Shown: positions 33,326 to 44,951 of the stretch, piece after piece
How the letters are laid out: each line of letters begins with the position of its first letter
Position numbering within the stretch: the first letter of the stretch is position 1
NCBI GenBank assembly: GCA_017462545.1
Contig: JAFTQX010000028.1
Coordinates: 1-50,148 of the forward strand
Reading direction: 5' to 3'
Source of the DNA: Clostridia bacterium
GTDB lineage: Bacteria; Bacillota; Clostridia; Oscillospirales; CAG-272
DNA length: 50,148 bases
The notes under the pieces: model-generated
Databases searched by the model: none
Told to the model about the DNA's origin: nothing
What the model saw: the letters and a program-made list of their open reading frames with translations, nothing else
Program-made: the position numbers and the translations under genes

Positions 33326-34573
33326 ATGATTCAAAAAATTAAAGGTACGATGGACATTTTCCCGGATGAGGCGGTGCTTTTCCGTTACTTGGAGGGTGTG
33401 ATGCGTGAGGAGGCCGAGAAATACGGCTTTGGCGAGATCCGCACCCCCACCTTTGAATGGACAGACCTGTTTGTACGCGGTGTGGGCGATACCACCGACG
33501 TGGTGCAAAAGGAGATGTACACCTTTGCCGACCGCGATGAGGAGCGCACCATCACCCTGCGCCCGGAGGGAACGGCATCGGTTGCCCGCGCGCTGATCGA
33601 AAGCGGCAAGTGCGGTGATGCCATGCCACAAAAGTTCTACTACATCATCAACTGTTTCCGCCATGAGAAACCGCAGGCAGGCCGCTCGCGCGAGTTTTTC
33701 CAGTTCGGCACCGAGATGTTCGGCTCGGAGAACCCCGCCGCTGATGCCACTGCCATTGCTGTGGCTGCCGCCGTTTTGCGCCGCATTGGTCTCAAGTCGG
33801 TGCGTCTGCACCTCAATTCGATTGGCTGTAAGGAGTGCCGCCCGCAGTATCGCGCGGCGCTGCTCTCGCATTTCTCCGCGCACAAGGACAGGCTGTGCGA
33901 CACCTGCCTTGACCGTATGGAAAAGAACCCCCTGCGCCTCTTGGATTGTAAAAATCCCCCCTGCGCCGAGGTGGCGAAAGAGGCACCCCGCACCATTGAC
34001 CACCTGTGCCCCGCGTGTGAAGCACACTTCAAGACCCTGTGTGCAACGCTGGAGAAGATGGGCATTTCCTATGTGGTTGACCCCTCGATCGTGCGCGGTC
34101 TTGACTATTACACCCGCACCGTATTTGAGTTTGTGGCCGAGGGCATCGGTGCCCAGTCTACCGTTTGCGGCGGTGGCCGTTATGACGGTCTGGTTGCCTC
34201 GCTCGGTGGCCCCGAGCTGCCCGGCATTGGCTTTGGCATGGGCATTACCCGCGTCATTCTCGCCATGAAGGCCGAGGGCGTGGAAATTCCCGTAGCCCCC
34301 GCACCGAAGCTCTATATCGCCGCGCTTGGCGAGGCTGCCGCCATCGAGGCCATGGCCATTACCGAGCGCCTGCGCCGCGAGGGGCAGTATGTCGAGTGCG
34401 ATGTGGTTGGCCGTAGCCTGAAGGCGCAGATGAAGTACGCCAATAAGCTGAATGCCGCCTACACCCTCATTTTGGGTGACAGCGAGGTCGAGAGTGGCCG
34501 CGCCCAGCTGCGCAACATGCAGGACGGCACGCAGACCGAGGTCACGCTTGCTGACTTTACCCTCCCCGCATGA
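33326..34573 (+). CDS. hisS: Histidine-tRNA ligase
   Basis: 415 residues, class II synthetase. Motif 2 is seen as C-F-R-H-E-K-P-Q-A-G-R-S-R-E-F-F-Q-F, the histidine-specific loop as V-R-G-L-D-Y-Y-T-R-T-V-F-E, and motif 3 within G-F-G-M-G-I-T-R. The C-terminal anticodon-binding domain covers about the last 90 residues. GGAGAT lies before the ATG. No T-box is present, so this copy is expressed from the mrnC promoter. The stop overlaps the ygiQ start (ATGA). A Cys-rich segment around residues 190-240 (C-K-E-C, C-D-T-C, C-P-A-C) is an insertion seen in a subset of Firmicutes HisRS. Confidence 0.95.
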   Translation: MIQKIKGTMDIFPDEAVLFRYLEGVMREEAEKYGFGEIRTPTFEWTDLFVRGVGDTTDVVQKEMYTFADRDEERTITLRPEGTASVARALIESGKCGDAMPQKFYYIINCFRHEKPQAGRSREFFQFGTEMFGSENPAADATAIAVAAAVLRRIGLKSVRLHLNSIGCKECRPQYRAALLSHFSAHKDRLCDTCLDRMEKNPLRLLDCKNPPCAEVAKEAPRTIDHLCPACEAHFKTLCATLEKMGISYVVDPSIVRGLDYYTRTVFEFVAEGIGAQSTVCGGGRYDGLVASLGGPELPGIGFGMGITRVILAMKAEGVEIPVAPAPKLYIAALGEAAAIEAMAITERLRREGQYVECDVVGRSLKAQMKYANKLNAAYTLILGDSEVESGRAQLRNMQDGTQTEVTLADFTLPA

Positions 34574-36543
34574 TGATGGAGCGAGAGAGGTTTTTGCCCG
34601 TTTCCGCCGCGGACGTTGCCGCCCGCGGCTGGGACGAGGTTGATTTTGTATATGTCACGGGAGATGCCTACGTCGATCACCCCTCCTTTGGGGTGGCCAT
34701 CATCTCCCGTGTTTTAGAAGCGGAGGGCTACCGCGTGGCGATCCTCGCCCAGCCGAACTATAAGAGCACCGAGGATTTTCGCCGCTTTGGGCGGCCGCGC
34801 CTCGGCTTTCTTGTGACGGCGGGCAACATTGATTCTATGGTCGCGCATTACACGGTGGCCAAGCGCCGCCGCACAAGCGACTATTATTCGCCCGGCGGTA
34901 AGGCAGGCGGGCGGCCTGATCGCGCCGTGATCGTCTACTGCAACCGCATTCGCGAGGCGTATGGCGATGTGCCCATCATTCTTGGGGGACTCGAGGCCTC
35001 CTTGCGCCGCTTTGCGCATTATGATTACTGGGATGACCGCATTCGCCGCAGCGTGCTGGTCGACTCCCGCGCCGATATCCTGACCTACGGCATGGGCGAA
35101 AACATCCTGCGCAGACTTGCCGAGCTGCTGGATCGCGGCATTCCGATCCGCAAGATCCGTGACGTGCGCGGCTGTGTCTACCTTGCGCCGCGCGAGGAGC
35201 GCGTGCATTATGAGGCGGTCGTGTGCGGCGATTATAACGAGATCAAACAGGGTGGTAAGGCTTATGCCGACGCCTTTGCCGTGCAGTACAACAACCAGGA
35301 TGCGATTACCGGCAAGGCCGTGATCGAATACTACGACGATAAAATGCTGGTGGCCAACCCGCCCATGCCGCCGCTTGAGCAGGCAGAGCTGGATGCGGTC
35401 TATGCTTTGCCGTATGCCCGCACCTATCACCCGGATTATGAGGCGGTGGGCGGCGTGCCTGCCATTGAGGAGGTCAAATTTTCGATCACGCATAACCGTG
35501 GTTGCTTTGGCTCCTGCAATTTCTGCGCCATCACCTTTAACCAGGGGCGGTCGGTGCGCTGTCGCAGCGAGGAGAGCGTGCTGCGCGAGGCAAGAGACAT
35601 TGCCGCCATGCCCGATTTTAAGGGCTACATTCATGATGTGGGCGGTCCTACCGCCAATTTCCGTGAGCCGGCGTGTGAAAAACAGCTGACAAAAGGCGTC
35701 TGCTTGAACCGCAAGTGCCTCTCGCCCACCCCCTGCCGCAACCTGCGTGTTGACCATAAGGAGTACGCACGCATGCTGCGCAAGATCGAAGAAATTCCGC
35801 GCGTGAAGAAGGTCTTTATCCGCTCGGGCATCCGCTATGATTATCTGATGGCCGACCCCGACCGTTCCTTCTTCCGTCAGCTGGTTACGCACCACGTCAG
35901 CGGGCAGCTTAAGGTCGCGCCCGAGCATTGCGCCGCCGCCACGCTTGCCTGCATGGGCAAGCCGTCGATTGGCGTATATGAGGCGTTTAAGAAAGAATAT
36001 TTCCGACTCTCGCGTGAGGCAGGATTGGAGCAGTACCTTGTGCCTTACCTCATGTCCAGCCACCCGGGTGCGGGGCTGCGTGAGGCAGTCGAATTGGCTC
36101 TTTTCCTCAAAAAGGAGGGCTACATGCCCGAGCAGGTGCAGGATTTTTATCCCACCCCCGGCACAGTCTCTACCGTGATGTACGCCACAGGGCTTGACCC
36201 CTTGACGGGTAAGAAGGTCTATGTGGCCAAGGACTACCACGAAAAGCAGCTCCAGCGCGCGCTGTTACAGTACAGCCGCCCGCAGAACGCGGATCTTGTG
36301 CGCGAGGCCTTGCGCAAGGTCGGCAGGGAAGACCTGATCGGCATGGGCAAGGAGTGCCTTGTGCGCCCCGAGCGACCAAATGCAGCCCAAGCCTACGGCA
36401 AACGAAAGCCGGGGCAAAAGGGCAGCGGTGTCCAGTATAACGGCCATCGGCCGTCCGGCAAGATCGCGCGGGCAGAAAAGCCAAGCAAGAGCAGCCGTGT
36501 AAAGCCCGGCGTAAAGAAAGCTGCCCCCCGCAAAAAGAAATAA
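34570..36543 (+). CDS. ygiQ: YgiQ-family radical SAM protein
   Basis: 657 residues. The N-terminal half holds the B12-binding-like/YgiQ leading region; the radical SAM [4Fe-4S] motif is G-C-F-G-S-C-N-F-C, near residues 314-322. The C-terminal part is the family's DUF3362-like extension, and the last 60 residues are strongly Lys/Arg/Pro/Gly-rich, suggesting RNA binding. The substrate of YgiQ proteins is not established. It starts with three ATG codons in a row; the first overlaps the hisS stop. A long antisense reading frame opposite this gene is only a codon-bias shadow. Confidence 0.93.
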   Translation: MMMERERFLPVSAADVAARGWDEVDFVYVTGDAYVDHPSFGVAIISRVLEAEGYRVAILAQPNYKSTEDFRRFGRPRLGFLVTAGNIDSMVAHYTVAKRRRTSDYYSPGGKAGGRPDRAVIVYCNRIREAYGDVPIILGGLEASLRRFAHYDYWDDRIRRSVLVDSRADILTYGMGENILRRLAELLDRGIPIRKIRDVRGCVYLAPREERVHYEAVVCGDYNEIKQGGKAYADAFAVQYNNQDAITGKAVIEYYDDKMLVANPPMPPLEQAELDAVYALPYARTYHPDYEAVGGVPAIEEVKFSITHNRGCFGSCNFCAITFNQGRSVRCRSEESVLREARDIAAMPDFKGYIHDVGGPTANFREPACEKQLTKGVCLNRKCLSPTPCRNLRVDHKEYARMLRKIEEIPRVKKVFIRSGIRYDYLMADPDRSFFRQLVTHHVSGQLKVAPEHCAAATLACMGKPSIGVYEAFKKEYFRLSREAGLEQYLVPYLMSSHPGAGLREAVELALFLKKEGYMPEQVQDFYPTPGTVSTVMYATGLDPLTGKKVYVAKDYHEKQLQRALLQYSRPQNADLVREALRKVGREDLIGMGKECLVRPERPNAAQAYGKRKPGQKGSGVQYNGHRPSGKIARAEKPSKSSRVKPGVKKAAPRKKK

Positions 36544-36584
36544 AAGAAGAGGATCTTGCCCATTGGGCAAGATCCTCTTCTTTT
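36542..36584. terminator. Bidirectional terminator
   Basis: 21-bp perfect arms (36542-36562 and 36564-36584) with A- and T-runs at both ends. It overlaps the ygiQ stop codon on one side and the stop of the convergent small gene on the other. Confidence 0.92.
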
Positions 36585-36849
36585 ATTTGTGTAGCATGGC
36601 CTCGGCGGTTATTTGCGCACCGGTCTTGTACCCCAGCGCAAAGGCCTCTTCCACAGCGGCATTCTCCAACGCCTCACAACAGCGGATAAGATTGTCCAAA
36701 TCCCTGTGCTGTGCCTCAGGCAGCACCTGCTGAAGGTGATCGATGTACATTTTCAGCTTGAAATATGCCTCGTGCGATGATTTTGCCCAGTGAAAATCCT
36801 TTGAGGCGCAAAGTGTCCCATCCCATATTTGCTTGATCGTTCCGTTCAT
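36583..36849 (-). CDS. Small alpha-helical protein, unknown
   Basis: 88 residues without signal peptide or membrane segment; the sequence looks entirely helical. The end E-E-A-F-A-L-G-Y-K-T-G-A-Q-I-T-A-E-A resembles the C-terminus of small DUF6809-type proteins common in gut Clostridia, but I am not sure of this. GGAGACGACA precedes the ATG at 36849; the longer reading frame to 36966 has no ribosome binding site. Upstream lies the block of nested inverted repeats at 36908-37090, which may be part of its leader or control region. Confidence 0.68.
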   Translation of the reverse strand: MNGTIKQIWDGTLCASKDFHWAKSSHEAYFKLKMYIDHLQQVLPEAQHRDLDNLIRCCEALENAAVEEAFALGYKTGAQITAEAMLHK

Positions 36850-36907
36850 TGTCGTCTCCTTCTCCCATATAAAATAAAAAGATGCGCCAACCGTAGTCAG
36901 CGCACCG

Positions 36908-37090
36908 AAAAACGCAAACTCCGATTGTCGCGAAACAAACCGAATGGAAAAAGAATGGCAAAGCACACACTTTTACACAGTCGTAGAATTTGCGTTTTTA
37001 CCAAATTCAAACTGTGTAAAAAGTTGCCAAAAAAAGAGTATTTTATGCCTTGTCAGAAAAATACCCTCTATATTATTCGGTTTGTTTCGC
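36908..37090. repeat. Nested inverted repeats in non-coding DNA
   Basis: Three exact inverted pairs overlap here: 16 bp (36930-36945 with 37075-37090), 11 bp (36971-36981 with 37011-37021, TTTTACACAGT) and 11 bp (36908-36918 with 36989-36999, AAAAACGCAAA). The AT-rich block between the small gene and the REP-like elements has no credible reading frame. It could be a MITE-like element or a structured RNA. Confidence 0.6.
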
Positions 37091-37173
37091 AGGCTTATTA
37101 TACCATCAATTTATTGATTTGTCAATGTTTCTTTGCGGTGAAATGGTGAAGAAGGGGGAAATTTTCTCTACGG

Positions 37174-37336
37174 TGTCATCCTGAGCACAGCGAAGGATCT
37201 TTTCGAGCGTAGCGAGAAATTCTGCACGTTGCACCTTTTTGTTTTGCCTAAAGGCGAAAGGATTTCCCCCAAGGGGACTTCCTCGCGGCTACGCCACTCA
37301 GGGCGCTTCGCACCCTGCGGGATGCTCAGAATGACA
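37174..37336. repeat. REP-like palindromic element I
   Basis: Begins TGTCATCCTGAGC and ends GCTCAGAATGACA, which are inverted copies with one mismatch. The inside holds short hairpins such as AGCGAAGGATC and GGCGCTTCGCACCC. This is the widespread intergenic GTCATCCTGAGC element seen in many bacterial genomes. Confidence 0.75.
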
Positions 37337-37508
37337 GGTTAACTTGGCACCCGTTTGCCGGTGCTCGTTTGCGGTACGCAAACAGGTTATGATCGGTATT
37401 GCATAACAGAAAAAACAAGGCCTGCAAAGGTAGTCCCTTGTAAGCCTTGTGTTGTCTATGCGGTAAATTCGTTGGGGCGGGAGGAAAACGGCGGCGACGC
37501 CCGCAGGG

Positions 37509-37628
37509 CGTCATCCTGAGCGTAGCCGAACTTTCGCCCTATGAGATTCTGCCACCTAACGGTGGCACCCCTACGGGGTTCGACTACGGGCTACGCCCTT
37601 CGCTCAGAATGACAGCATAGGGCGAAAG
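37509..37628. repeat. REP-like palindromic element II
   Basis: Second copy: CGTCATCCTGAGC (37509-37521) to GCTCAGAATGACA (37602-37614), with an extra exact pair CTTTCGCCCTATG (37531-37543) and its complement (37616-37628). Hairpins GCCACC/GGTGGC and CCCTACGGGG lie inside. No gene is seen between 37091 and 37755. Confidence 0.75.
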
Positions 37629-37712
37629 CGCCCGCAGGGCGGGATCTAGCCGCCGAACGGTTTTGTTCCTGCGGCGACAAAACTTTTATTTCATAAACGT
37701 TTTTGCGGGGCT

Positions 37713-37740
37713 TGGGGTGCTTTTTTCAAAAAGCACCCCA
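37713..37740. terminator. Palindrome after ileS, possible terminator
   Basis: TGGGGTGCTTTTT (37713-37725) and its complement (37728-37740) with a 2-base loop, 15 bases from the ileS stop. T- and A-runs are within the stem. Confidence 0.55.
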
Positions 37741-37755
37741 CCATAATCCCTCGTT

Positions 37756-40905
<3,150 letters not shown>

Positions 40906-40941
40906 AATCGCTCTCCTTTTCTTTTTTTACCGGAAAGGGAC

Positions 40942-41193
40942 AAAAAAACGCCTGCCCCGCGAAACACAGGACAAGGCGCAAGCCTTGCTATACCACCCGT
41001 TACGCATACCGGCATATGCTTCTCTTTTTACGGGGAGAGACCGGCAGCAGCTACTGGGCGCATGCCGTTTGCTACTGCAGCTCGGGAGTGATCTTCAAGC
41101 AGGGCTACCGGAGGTCGGCTCACACCGTACCCGACTCGCTTGCTCTTTTGCGTCTGCTCTACTGTCTCCGTCAATGCTTTTTGGTTTTTTACA
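40942..41193 (-). promoter_or_regulatory. T-box riboswitch, isoleucine (AUC specifier)
   Basis: Read on the minus strand. Stem I carries the AGTAGA and GAGTCGGG...GGTGTGAGCC elements; the specifier ATC (41092-41090) lies in a GAAGATCACTCC context. The T-box core AACGGGTGGTA, which pairs with the tRNA acceptor end, is at 41001-40991. The terminator stem (40978-40967 with 40959-40949) is followed by seven T (40948-40942). Uncharged tRNA-Ile would stabilise the antiterminator and switch on ileS. Confidence 0.95.
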
Positions 41194-41198
41194 TCTAT

Positions 41199-41227
41199 AT
41201 TATACAAATCTTGCAGGGGTTTGTCAA
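41199..41227 (-). promoter_or_regulatory. Promoter of the ileS T-box transcript
   Basis: On the minus strand TTGACA (41227-41222), 17-base spacer, TATAAT (41204-41199): perfect consensus, as expected for a gene controlled by attenuation rather than initiation. Confidence 0.9.
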
Positions 41228-41277
41228 GACCCCGAGAAAAAAACGCAAAAAATTGATATTTTTTCGCAAATATATCG

Positions 41278-41306
41278 TAGACGAATCAGAAAAAATATGC
41301 TATACT
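41278..41306 (+). promoter_or_regulatory. Promoter of the oxidoreductase gene
   Basis: TAGACG (41278-41283), 17-base spacer, TATACT (41301-41306), divergent from ileS. The -35 box is weak. Confidence 0.55.
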
Positions 41307-41350
41307 GGAAAAGCAAAACCCCTACATTTTTACATAAGGAGAATAAAATC

Positions 41351-42439
41351 ATGGTAGGAAATGTTGTAAAGGTCGGTATCATCGGCTGTGGCGGCATTGC
41401 TAACGGCAAGCATATGCCCAGCTTGAAGAAAGTTGCCGATTGCGAAATGGTCGCCTTCTGCGATATCATCGTAGAGCGCGCAGAGAAGGCAGCGAAGGAG
41501 TTCGGCACGCCGGACGCCAAGGTCTACACCGATTACAAGGAGCTTCTCAAAGATGAGAGCATTGACGTGGTGCACGTTTGTACCCCGAACCGCGCACACA
41601 GCTTTATTACGGTTGACGCGCTGGAGGCAGGCAAGCACGTCATGTGCGAAAAGCCCATGGCCATCAATTCGGCCGAGGCAAAGAAGATGCTGGATGCCGC
41701 AAAGCGCACCGGCAAGCTGCTTTCCATCGGTTATCAGAGCCGTTTCCGCCCCGATTCGATCTACATGAAGCAGGAGGCAGAGGCAGGCACGTTTGGTGAG
41801 GTTTACTACGCCAAGGCAACGGCCATCCGTCGTCGCGCCGTTCCTACCTGGGGCGTGTTCCTCAATGAATATGAGCAGGGCGGCGGTCCGCTGATCGACA
41901 TCGGCACGCACGCGCTTGACCTGACGCTGTGGATGATGGATAACTACAAGCCGAAGTACTGCGTAGGTACCACCTATCACAAGCTCAACAACGATCAAGA
42001 TCAGGGCAACGCCTGGGGCAACTGGGAGCCGGAGAAGTTTACGGTTGAGGATAGTGCCTTTGGCTTTATCGTGATGGAAAACGGCGCGACCATCGTGCTG
42101 GAGTCCTCTTGGGCACTCAACACGCTGGACGTGCGTGAGGCGGTTACCACGCTTTGCGGCACCAAGGCCGGTGGCGATATGAACGATGGTCTGCGCATCA
42201 ACGGCGTTCGCAACGGTCGCCAGTACGTCTTTAAGCCGGACTTTAACGCAGGCGGCGCTGCTTTCTTCGAGGGCAACGGGGCAGAGTCTCCCGCCGATAT
42301 GGAGGAGCGTTTGTGGATCGAGGCTGTTCGCGGCGGTGCCGCTCCGATCACCAAGCCGGAGCAGGCCTACTGCGTCACCCGTATCCTCGAGGGCATCTAT
42401 GAGTCCTCCAAGAGCGGCAAGCCGTTCTATTTCGACTAA
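41351..42439 (+). CDS. Gfo/Idh/MocA-family oxidoreductase
   Basis: 362 residues. N-terminal Rossmann domain with G-I-I-G-C-G-G-I-A at about 9-17 for NAD(P), the conserved E-K-P-M-A in the C-E-K-P motif near residue 98, and C-terminal alpha/beta substrate domain including G-G-G-P-L-I-D-I-G-T-H with the catalytic His. Such enzymes oxidise or reduce sugars, inositols or their derivatives; the substrate cannot be read from sequence. AAGGAG precedes the ATG at 41351; the longer reading frame to 40787 runs through the T-box and is rejected. Single gene with its own terminator. Confidence 0.93.
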   Translation: MVGNVVKVGIIGCGGIANGKHMPSLKKVADCEMVAFCDIIVERAEKAAKEFGTPDAKVYTDYKELLKDESIDVVHVCTPNRAHSFITVDALEAGKHVMCEKPMAINSAEAKKMLDAAKRTGKLLSIGYQSRFRPDSIYMKQEAEAGTFGEVYYAKATAIRRRAVPTWGVFLNEYEQGGGPLIDIGTHALDLTLWMMDNYKPKYCVGTTYHKLNNDQDQGNAWGNWEPEKFTVEDSAFGFIVMENGATIVLESSWALNTLDVREAVTTLCGTKAGGDMNDGLRINGVRNGRQYVFKPDFNAGGAAFFEGNGAESPADMEERLWIEAVRGGAAPITKPEQAYCVTRILEGIYESSKSGKPFYFD

Positions 42440-42453
42440 TTCCAAGAATAATG

Positions 42454-42492
42454 AACCCCCCAAGGCGCGGCCAACGGCCGCCCTTGGGGGTT
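42454..42492 (+). terminator. Terminator after the oxidoreductase gene
   Basis: Stem of AACCCCCCAAGG with CCTTGGGGGTT around a GC-rich inner pairing (GGCC/GGCC), followed by TTTATGTTTTT. Confidence 0.82.
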
Positions 42493-42506
42493 TATGTTTT
42501 TACAAT

Positions 42507-42577
42507 CCCTCCGTCACGGCAAGCCGTGCCACCTCCCTTTACACAAGGGAGGCAACGCCCCGCCGCAGAGCGGCGGG
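42507..42577. repeat. Chain of three short palindromes
   Basis: CACGGC/GCCGTG (42515-42528), CCTCCCTT/AAGGGAGG (42532-42552) and CCCGCCGC/GCGGCGGG (42559-42577) follow each other closely and end 8 bases before the BspA-like stop codon. This has the look of an interspersed palindromic repeat of gut Clostridia. Confidence 0.65.
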
Positions 42578-42584
42578 AACCGCG

Positions 42585-44882
42585 TTAGATGCGTTCCCAG
42601 TCGCAAATGGAATAAGTCGAACGGAGATATTCAGCAGCCTTGGTAGGATTAGAAAGATCGCTTTTGGTTAACCACGTACCGTCTACCATCCACCAGGTTG
42701 GTTTTTCAAACATTACACTCGTCAATATTGAGCAATCGTAGAATGCAGCGGCACCAATGCTTGTAACGCTATCGGGGATGGTGATGGAGGATAGGCTTGT
42801 GCAACTGTAGAATGCCATGTCCCCAATGCTTGTCACGCTATTGCCAATGTTGACGGTGGTTAGGCTTGTGCAGCCGTAGAATGCCTCGTTCCCAATGTCT
42901 ATCACGTTATCGGGAATGGTGATGGAAGTCAGGCTCGTACAGTTGGAGAAGGCAGAACTTCCAATGCTTGTCACGCTATTGGGGATAGTGATGGAGGTTA
43001 GGCTTGTGCAGCCTCCGAATGCCATACCCTCAATACTGGTACCACCGGTAATAACAACAGTTGTGAGAGAAGATTGGATGATAAACCCACAGATGGACCG
43101 CAAATTTATATTTGAATCAACAAAGGGAAGCGTGAGAGAGGTCAGACTTGTACAGCCGTAGAATGCACCGTCTCCAATGTCTTTCACGCCTTTACCGATG
43201 TTGACGGCGGTTAGACGCTTACAGCCTTGGAACGCATTTTTTCCAATGCTTGTCACGCTATCAGGGATGGTGATGGAGGTCAGACTAGTACAGTCGTAGA
43301 ATGCCCTGTCCCCAATGTCTGTTACGCCCTTATCGATGTTGATGGTGGTTAGACTCTTACAACCTTGGAATGCATATTTATCAATGCTTGTCACGCTATC
43401 GGGGATGGTGATGGAGGTTAGGCTTGTACAGTTCTGGAACGCATACCAACCAATACTTGTCACGCTGTCAGGGATGGTGATAGAGGTTAAACTTGTGCAG
43501 CCGTCGAAAATCCTGTAACCAATGCCTGTCACACCCTTACCGATGTTGACGGTGGTCAGATTCTTACAGTTTTGGAACGCATATTTACCAATGTTTGTCA
43601 CGTTATCGGGGATGGTGATGGAAGATAGGCTCGTACAGCCGCAGAACGCATTTTCCCCAATGCTTGTCACACTATCTGGGATGGTGATAGAGGTCAGACT
43701 CGTACATCCATGGAACGTAGCTTCCCCGATGCTGGTTCCCCCGGTAATGACAACAGTTGTGAGAGAAGAGGGGATGCTATTCCCAAAGATGGACTTGAAA
43801 TTTATGTTTGAACCAACAAATGGAATCGTAATGGAAGTTAGGTTTGTACAGCCAGAGAAGGCAGAACTTCCAATACTTGTCACGCTATCAGGGATGGTGA
43901 TAGATGTTAGGCTCGTGCAGTCTCGGAACTCAGCTTCTCCAATACTGGTACCCCCGGTAATAATAACAGTTGTGAGAGAAGAGGGGATGCTATCTCCAAA
44001 GATAGACTTAAAATTTATTTTTGACCCAACCAAGGGAATCGTAATGGAAGTAAGGCTTGTACAATCAGAGAACGCAGAACTCCCAATGCTTGTTACGCTA
44101 TTGGGGATGGTGATAGAGGTCACGCTCGTGCAGTTACGGAACGCTTCGGTACCAATAACTGTCACACTATCCGGGATGGTGACAGATGCAAGGTTCGTGC
44201 AACCGAAGAATGCAGAACTTCCAATATTTATCACGCTGTCGGGAATGGTGATAGAGATTAGATTTGAGCAACCGTTAAAGGCATATTGACCAACACTTGT
44301 GACGTTATTCTTGATTTCTACTGTTTTGAGGTTGGAAAAACCATCGCAAATGCGGTTAGGAACATAGTCTCCGCCAAACACAACCGTTTCAATCGACTTT
44401 GCGTTGAGAACGGGGTTTTCGGATGCAACATACGTACTGTTATAGTACACGGTTTTGAGGTTGTCGCACTTATAAAAAATTTGCGTACCTATTGAGGTGA
44501 CAGATGCGGGAATGGTCATTTCGGATAGGCCAGTACTGGCAAAAAAGGCGCGATTGCCGACAATCTTGACTGTTTCAGGAATATTAATTTTGGTCAGTGT
44601 CGGTTGCTCGGAAAATGCCTTGTTACCAATGGCGGTAACTGTGTAACCTTCAATTTCTTGGGGGATATAAATCTCGGTATCGGTGCAGGTACCAAGGCCG
44701 GTGACGGTACAACTCTTGCCATCGTTGTTTACGCTATAAGCAAGCCCTTGAGATTCTGGTATATTTGATCCGTCGGAGTCAGTATTGTCTGCGCTATTCG
44801 ATGCGTCACATGCCGGAAGCATGAAAACGCAGGCCATCGCAAACAGTATGCCAAGGAATATAAGCGGCCAAGTTTTTTTCAT
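42585..44882 (-). CDS. BspA-type leucine-rich-repeat lipoprotein
   Basis: 765 residues. A lipoprotein signal with lipobox M-L-P-A-C near residue 22 and an acidic Ser/Asp/Asn linker precede about 25 copies of the LRR_5 (BspA) repeat. The 23-residue unit is L-T-S-I-T-I-P-D-S-V-T-S-I-G-x-x-A-F-x-x-C-T-S. Three longer inserts (x-I-N-F-K-S-I-F-G-x-S-I-P-S-S-L-T-T-V) interrupt the series. The C-terminal 35 residues (W-W-M-V-D-G-T-W-L) cap the solenoid. It is exposed on the surface and such proteins bind host or polysaccharide ligands. The ATG at 44882 has GGAGG 6 bases upstream. Confidence 0.92.
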   Translation of the reverse strand: MKKTWPLIFLGILFAMACVFMLPACDASNSADNTDSDGSNIPESQGLAYSVNNDGKSCTVTGLGTCTDTEIYIPQEIEGYTVTAIGNKAFSEQPTLTKINIPETVKIVGNRAFFASTGLSEMTIPASVTSIGTQIFYKCDNLKTVYYNSTYVASENPVLNAKSIETVVFGGDYVPNRICDGFSNLKTVEIKNNVTSVGQYAFNGCSNLISITIPDSVINIGSSAFFGCTNLASVTIPDSVTVIGTEAFRNCTSVTSITIPNSVTSIGSSAFSDCTSLTSITIPLVGSKINFKSIFGDSIPSSLTTVIITGGTSIGEAEFRDCTSLTSITIPDSVTSIGSSAFSGCTNLTSITIPFVGSNINFKSIFGNSIPSSLTTVVITGGTSIGEATFHGCTSLTSITIPDSVTSIGENAFCGCTSLSSITIPDNVTNIGKYAFQNCKNLTTVNIGKGVTGIGYRIFDGCTSLTSITIPDSVTSIGWYAFQNCTSLTSITIPDSVTSIDKYAFQGCKSLTTINIDKGVTDIGDRAFYDCTSLTSITIPDSVTSIGKNAFQGCKRLTAVNIGKGVKDIGDGAFYGCTSLTSLTLPFVDSNINLRSICGFIIQSSLTTVVITGGTSIEGMAFGGCTSLTSITIPNSVTSIGSSAFSNCTSLTSITIPDNVIDIGNEAFYGCTSLTTVNIGNSVTSIGDMAFYSCTSLSSITIPDSVTSIGAAAFYDCSILTSVMFEKPTWWMVDGTWLTKSDLSNPTKAAEYLRSTYSICDWERI
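42765..44640. repeat. 69-bp coding repeat of the BspA-like gene
   Basis: Minus-strand 69-bp units with high nucleotide identity, in series through most of the gene. The longer composite units at about 43020-43165, 43725-43860 and 43935-44060 are close copies of one another and suggest internal duplication. Boundaries are approximate. Confidence 0.85.
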
Positions 44883-44951
44883 AATGTCCTCCAAGTGTTA
44901 AAATGCAAAGGTGTATTTTGTTTGTATTTGTTGATGACAGCTTGCTTTGTA

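Noticed and set aside
34714-36240. 508-residue open frame on the minus strand
   Set aside because: Antisense shadow of the YgiQ gene; His- and Ala-rich with no domain and no ribosome binding site.
36967-37149. Small open frame in the gap between the DUF6809-like gene and ileS
   Set aside because: It crosses the nested inverted repeats, has no ribosome binding site and an implausible composition.
42765-44640. Regular 69-bp repeats as a CRISPR array
   Set aside because: They encode LRR_5 repeats of one continuous protein; there are no unique spacers and no cas genes.
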